Of a DNA stretch of 10,851 bases, positions 8,469 through 10,851 are shown piece after piece; within the stretch, counting starts at the first letter, position 1, and the number at the start of each line of letters is the position of its first letter. The notes beneath the pieces are model-generated. The model did not search any database. It worked only from the letters and a program-made list of their open reading frames with translations, and was not told where the DNA came from. Source of the stretch: Ettlia oleoabundans (Eukaryota > Chlorophyta > Chlorophyceae > Chlamydomonadales). The DNA lies in the NCBI GenBank assembly GCA_019693395.1, contig JAAMXP010002173.1, positions 18,383 through 29,233 on the forward strand, given 5' to 3'. The position numbers and the translations under genes were made by a program.

Positions 8469-8753
8469 GCGTCGGATGACGATCAACGCGGCTGCTTCCC
8501 GCACCCCAACCTGCGGCGGTTCACCGTGAGCCTGGTCCAGGATACGGTGCTGTGCGTGGAGCTAGAGCTGTAGGGCAAGCCCCGCATGCTGCGCACTGCC
8601 GCCGGCGTGCTGCTAAAGATGGCTGATGCAAGCTGGATGGCAGGATGGCATCAAGGAAGCTGCCTGAAAGCATTGCCCGCCAATACAGGTGTTCATGAAA
8701 TGCTTGCCACCTTTTGGCTATCCCTGCTAGCTAGCGAGGGCTGCTCCTGGTAA
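8469..8753 (+). pseudogene. Coding-like fragment with an in-frame TAG, possible decayed exon
   Basis: After a possible acceptor (gcaaacag, ends 8468) a frame reads ASDDDQRGCFPHPNLRRFTV and SLVQDTVLCVELEL to a TAG at 8571-8573. The same frame then runs on through GKPRMLRTAAGVLLKMADAS and the duplicated 144-base block to TAA at 8751-8753. The first part has balanced amphipathic composition and GC-rich third positions like the real exons nearby. I do not recognise the family. It may be a decayed exon, the last exon of an unseen gene, or chance. Confidence is low. Confidence 0.25.
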
Positions 8754-8764
8754 ACTTACTGCTG
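8621..8764 (+). repeat. Direct duplication, copy A (144 bases)
   Basis: This block, from ggctgatgcaagctgg to aacttactgctg, recurs at 9149-9292 in the same orientation, with about six substitutions and no gaps by eye (about 96% identical). The copies are 528 bases apart. Neither has terminal repeats or coding capacity that would make it a known mobile element. Confidence 0.9.
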
Positions 8765-8899
8765 CTATAGCTCCGGTCATACCAGTGTAGCTTTAGCGGT
8801 TCTAAAAAGCGTGCAGAATGTTCATTGGGGTGAAAACGTCAGCAAGGAGAGACTAAAAACCCTGACATGCGTGGACGCTGGCTGAGGGATGTGACATGC

Positions 8900-8970
8900 T
8901 GACTGAGGGGAGTTACAGAGTCTGCGCCAGGATACCCGCTGGCAGGGAGGTACAATCAGACACGAATGAA
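8900..8970 (-). repeat. Dispersed repeat, copy 1, also found at the right edge
   Basis: The block, starting tgactgaggg on the plus strand, matches 10781-10851 at 67 of 71 positions without gaps (offset 1881). It includes ttacagagtctgcgccagga. A shorter related motif (ctgagggatgtgaca) sits just left of it at about 8882-8896. The right-edge copy adjoins or belongs to a putative LTR, so this copy may be a fragment of the same retroelement family; the minus strand is given to match that orientation. Confidence 0.85.
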
Positions 8971-9148
8971 TGAATGCACCAACCACTGCTCTACCAAATG
9001 GGATCAGTTGGGATTAAGCACCACAAATGGGCGTGGTCAAAGGTGTGTGGGTGTCGGTAGGGGCGGGAAGGTTGTTAAGGAACGGGTGGGGCTTAGATGA
9101 ACAAGGGTAGGCGGCCGCCACCGTCCCTACCGGGCCAGTTAGCTGATG

Positions 9149-9292
9149 GGCTGATGCAAGCTGGATGGCAGGATGGCATCAAGGAAGCTGCCTGAAAGCG
9201 TTGCCCTCCAATACAAGTGTTCATGTGATGCTTGCCACCTTTCGGCTATCCCTGCTAGCTAGCGAGGGCTGCTCCTGGTAAACTTACTGCTG
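9149..9292 (+). repeat. Direct duplication, copy B (144 bases)
   Basis: Second copy of the block at 8621-8764. The reading frame that is open through copy A is open here too, up to the same TAA, despite about six substitutions, most of which would change an amino acid. That pattern fits drift better than selection on a protein. Confidence 0.9.
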
Positions 9293-9643
9293 GCCCCCCG
9301 CACGATCAGACCCGCAGTCGCCCTGCAAAATAGCGACATGTGGGTGTCCCCCCCTCTTACGTTGTGAAAACTGCACCGTTTTCGCTCAAACAAGTGTTGA
9401 CGGCTTGCACCCGACGTGTAGAAATGGGGGGAGGCAATGGAGAGCCCCGGAGAGCTTTCACAACAGTGTGTGAAGCGTTTACCAAGGGGACAACAGGGCA
9501 TGGAAGTGTCCCCCCCTCCTCAGGCGGCCCCACGGCGCGCCTGCTGTGCCCGGCTGGACGCTCACTGTGTCTACACCCCCTCTAGGTCGCAACTACTTCG
9601 TGTGTGCGTGGGACCGTCCTCGTGGTATGTGAGGCACCCATCC

Positions 9644-9676
9644 CTGCCATGTGTGCCATGTGTGTGCACATGGCAG
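9644..9676. repeat. Inverted repeat with 10-base arms
   Basis: The arms CTGCCATGTG (9644-9653) and CACATGGCAG (9667-9676) are exact reverse complements around a 13-base loop. The left arm is also partly repeated in the loop (tgccatgtg). No gene or promoter is attached to it. Confidence 0.7.
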
Positions 9677-10208
9677 TGGGGTGGGTGCTCTGGCTGGGAT
9701 TGTTATAAGCCTCCCTATACCGCGCATCTGACTCATGATAGCGTCAGAGGAAAGGCGGAAGTGCCCTGAGTCTGGCAAGTGGATGAAGCGGTCATGCTGG
9801 GGAGCGGTGGTGGCTGGCCCGCCAGCCCCGTCACCTCACAGCATAGCACCCTGGTGCATGGCAGCCTAGACGCATTTGGAGCGCTTTTATGGTATGTTTC
9901 GCTTTTAGAGATGGTGTTCAGGGGTGATGGAAGGCTTTGCAACGTTTACTCAAGTGTTGTGGCGTACACCAAGCGAGGGCGATGGGGACAGCGGCCGGTG
10001 CACTACCTAGACGGCGATAGATGTTGTTAAAGTTGGATGCAGACAACTGAGCATTCCCTACCCCACCCTTCAATCAAGGTATGTGTGTTGGCATCAGCGC
10101 AGCCAGCAACACCTTCCAGGCATGCCTAACGCGCCAATCGCGTAGGTTGCCATGAGAGGCTGCCGTTGGCCCCGCCAACCTCCACTACCGCTCACGCGTA
10201 ATCATGCT

Positions 10209-10230
10209 GTGCACTGCAGTCTCAGTGCAC
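10209..10230. repeat. Inverted repeat with 8-base arms
   Basis: The arms GTGCACTG and CAGTGCAC enclose the 6-base loop cagtct. It is short enough to occur by chance in 10 kb, and no function is suggested by its context. Confidence 0.55.
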
Positions 10231-10469
10231 GTTGGTTTGCAGGACTGCTTCACATCAACTCATGTGATACTATGATGCGTGAAACTGACCTAGAAAACTG
10301 TCAACCAGCATCCCACAAAAATGCCCCAGCAGGTGCCGCCGTCTCCCCGCCAGGGCGTGGTGTTTGATCCAAGAAAACAAACAAGAAAGGTTCGGAGACT
10401 CAGTCGGAGTTCGAGAGGTTCAGGTTGGTCGGGGAAATAATTCATTACAGGAGAAACGTAAGGTCGCAG

Positions 10470-10487
10470 GCCGCGCTTCGGGCGCCA
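10470..10487 (-). other. Primer binding site (tRNA-Lys-like) of a minus-strand LTR retroelement
   Basis: The minus strand reads TGGCGCCCGAAGCGCGGC, the complement of a tRNA 3' end including CCA. Its first ten bases equal the start of the known retroviral tRNA-Lys3 primer site, and the rest fits a T-stem of a GC-rich tRNA-Lys. It lies two bases (TT) after a CA end, the standard spacing between a 5' LTR and its primer site. That the primer is tRNA-Lys is inferred. Confidence 0.6.
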
Positions 10488-10501
10488 AATGTAGCACGCT
10501 C

Positions 10502-10515
10502 AGGCCCGAAGGCCT
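10502..10515 (-). repeat. UUCG tetraloop hairpin in the LTR
   Basis: On the minus strand AGGCC-TTCG-GGCCT forms a 5-base-pair stem closed by C(UUCG)G, one of the most stable RNA tetraloops. It lies between the TATA box and the LTR end, so it would be in the R/U5 part of the transcript. Confidence 0.65.
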
Positions 10516-10600
10516 AGCTGTTTGTTTGATTGTCAGGAGAGGAGCTTTACAAGAGGAGAATGAAGGGTGAAATAGCTTGCGAACACGGCAGAAGGGGAGA

Positions 10601-10607
10601 TTATATA
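10601..10607 (-). promoter_or_regulatory. TATA box in the putative LTR
   Basis: The minus strand reads CTGTATATAATCTCC, with TATATAA at 10607-10601. It is the clearest TATA box in the window and sits about 110 bases before the LTR end, as expected for a U3 promoter. Confidence 0.5.
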
Positions 10608-10780
10608 CAGTCGAGGGAGGAAAGATGAGGAAAGGAAAGATGTTTCCAAAGATGCTCTGGGAACAGACAAAAGGTCGGAATACTGTGCAAGAACATGGGA
10701 TGATGCCAGATGCAGGTTAGTGGCAAAGGTCTGGGAAGAATCCTATTGTTCGGTTTGTTTTGTTGTTTGCGCTTGCTGAC

Positions 10781-10851
10781 TGACTGAGGGATGTTACAGA
10801 GTCTGCGCCAGGATACCCGCTGGCGGGGAGGTACAATCAGACAGGAATGAA
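10781..10851 (-). repeat. Dispersed repeat, copy 2 (runs to the window edge)
   Basis: Matches 8900-8970 at 67 of 71 positions; the four differences are single substitutions. The match is still continuing at the last base, so the repeat extends beyond the window. It overlaps the outer end of the putative LTR. Confidence 0.85.

Larger units (their letters stand above)
9293..10469. other. Region without supportable genes
   Basis: I find no recognisable protein, RNA gene or retroelement domain in either strand over these 1177 bases. Several 60-110 codon frames open (for example 9437-9769 and 9779-10030, plus), but their translations have cysteine- and tryptophan-rich, irregular composition without motifs. 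The 13-mer GTGTCCCCCCCTC occurs twice, at 9344-9356 and 9506-9518. Two hairpins are listed separately. If the LTR call to the right is correct, the part nearest it would be the leader of that element. Confidence 0.5.
10490..10851 (-). mobile_element. Putative 5' LTR of a minus-strand LTR retroelement (start beyond or near the window edge)
   Basis: On the minus strand the segment ends ...GTGCTACA at 10490, followed by TT and a primer binding site. It contains a TATA box, and about 85 bases would lie between the expected transcription start and the LTR end. A possible 5' end is TGTAACATCCC (from 10797), which would give an LTR of about 308 bases with TGTA...TACA ends. However, sequence on both sides of that point recurs at 8900-8970, so the LTR may start beyond 10851. 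Base composition (purine-rich, A-rich on the plus strand) differs clearly from the genes. No gag or pol frame lies in the expected internal direction (below 10470), so the element is non-autonomous, truncated or decayed. Confidence 0.5.

Noticed and set aside
9050..9140. G-rich stretch (gtgggtgtcggtaggggcggg) as a G-quadruplex
   Set aside because: One of the four runs has only two Gs and the spacing is uneven; too weak to list as a feature.
9259..10570. Several 60-110 codon frames on both strands as candidate gag or other element genes
   Set aside because: None shows a zinc knuckle, protease, reverse transcriptase or integrase motif, and the compositions are irregular.
1..10851. CRISPR array, rRNA, tRNA genes, or prokaryotic operon
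   Set aside because: No regularly spaced repeats, no rRNA segments and no tRNA cloverleaf seen; introns and protein families show that this is eukaryotic nuclear DNA.

Overview
The window looks like nuclear DNA of a green alga (Chlorophyta, probably a core chlorophyte). The evidence is GC-rich exons full of GCN and CAG codons (poly-Ala, poly-Gln), many short GT-AG introns of about 90-240 bases, eukaryote-only protein families, and a TGTAA motif (the usual chlorophyte polyadenylation signal) 39 bases after one stop codon. I cannot name the species. All calls come from reading the sequence and from memory of the families; no search was run.

The left 7.9 kb is gene-dense and holds four spliced genes. 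(1) 1-1078, minus, cut by the window edge: an RBMX2/Ist3-type RRM protein of the spliceosomal RES complex. (2) 1391-3333, plus, 3 exons, 524 aa: a divergent FAD-dependent (DAO/sarcosine-oxidase-like) protein with a damaged dinucleotide-binding motif. (3) 3650-5788, plus, 6 exons, about 435 aa: a PIH1-domain protein, probably a co-chaperone or dynein-arm assembly factor. (4) 6257-7910, minus, 4 exons, 377 aa: a secreted protein joining a proline/arginine-rich stalk, a PAN/Apple domain and a barwin (expansin-like) domain. Genes 1 and 2 are divergent across 312 bases; genes 3 and 4 converge on a 468-base spacer. They do not form a pathway; they are ordinary neighbours.

The right 2.9 kb (about 7974-10851) has no gene I can support. 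It holds a coding-like fragment with an in-frame stop (8469-8753), a 144-base direct duplication (8621-8764 and 9149-9292), a second dispersed repeat (8900-8970 and 10781-10851, 67 of 71 identical), several hairpins, and at the far right what looks like the 5' LTR of a minus-strand retroelement with a TATA box, a UUCG hairpin, a CA end and an adjacent tRNA-Lys-like primer binding site. No gag or pol reading frame follows it, so the element is non-autonomous, truncated or decayed.

The most interesting items are the PAN-barwin fusion with its relocated cysteine, the upstream ORF whose stop abuts that gene's start, the flavin-fold protein with an eroded FAD motif, and the retroelement end.
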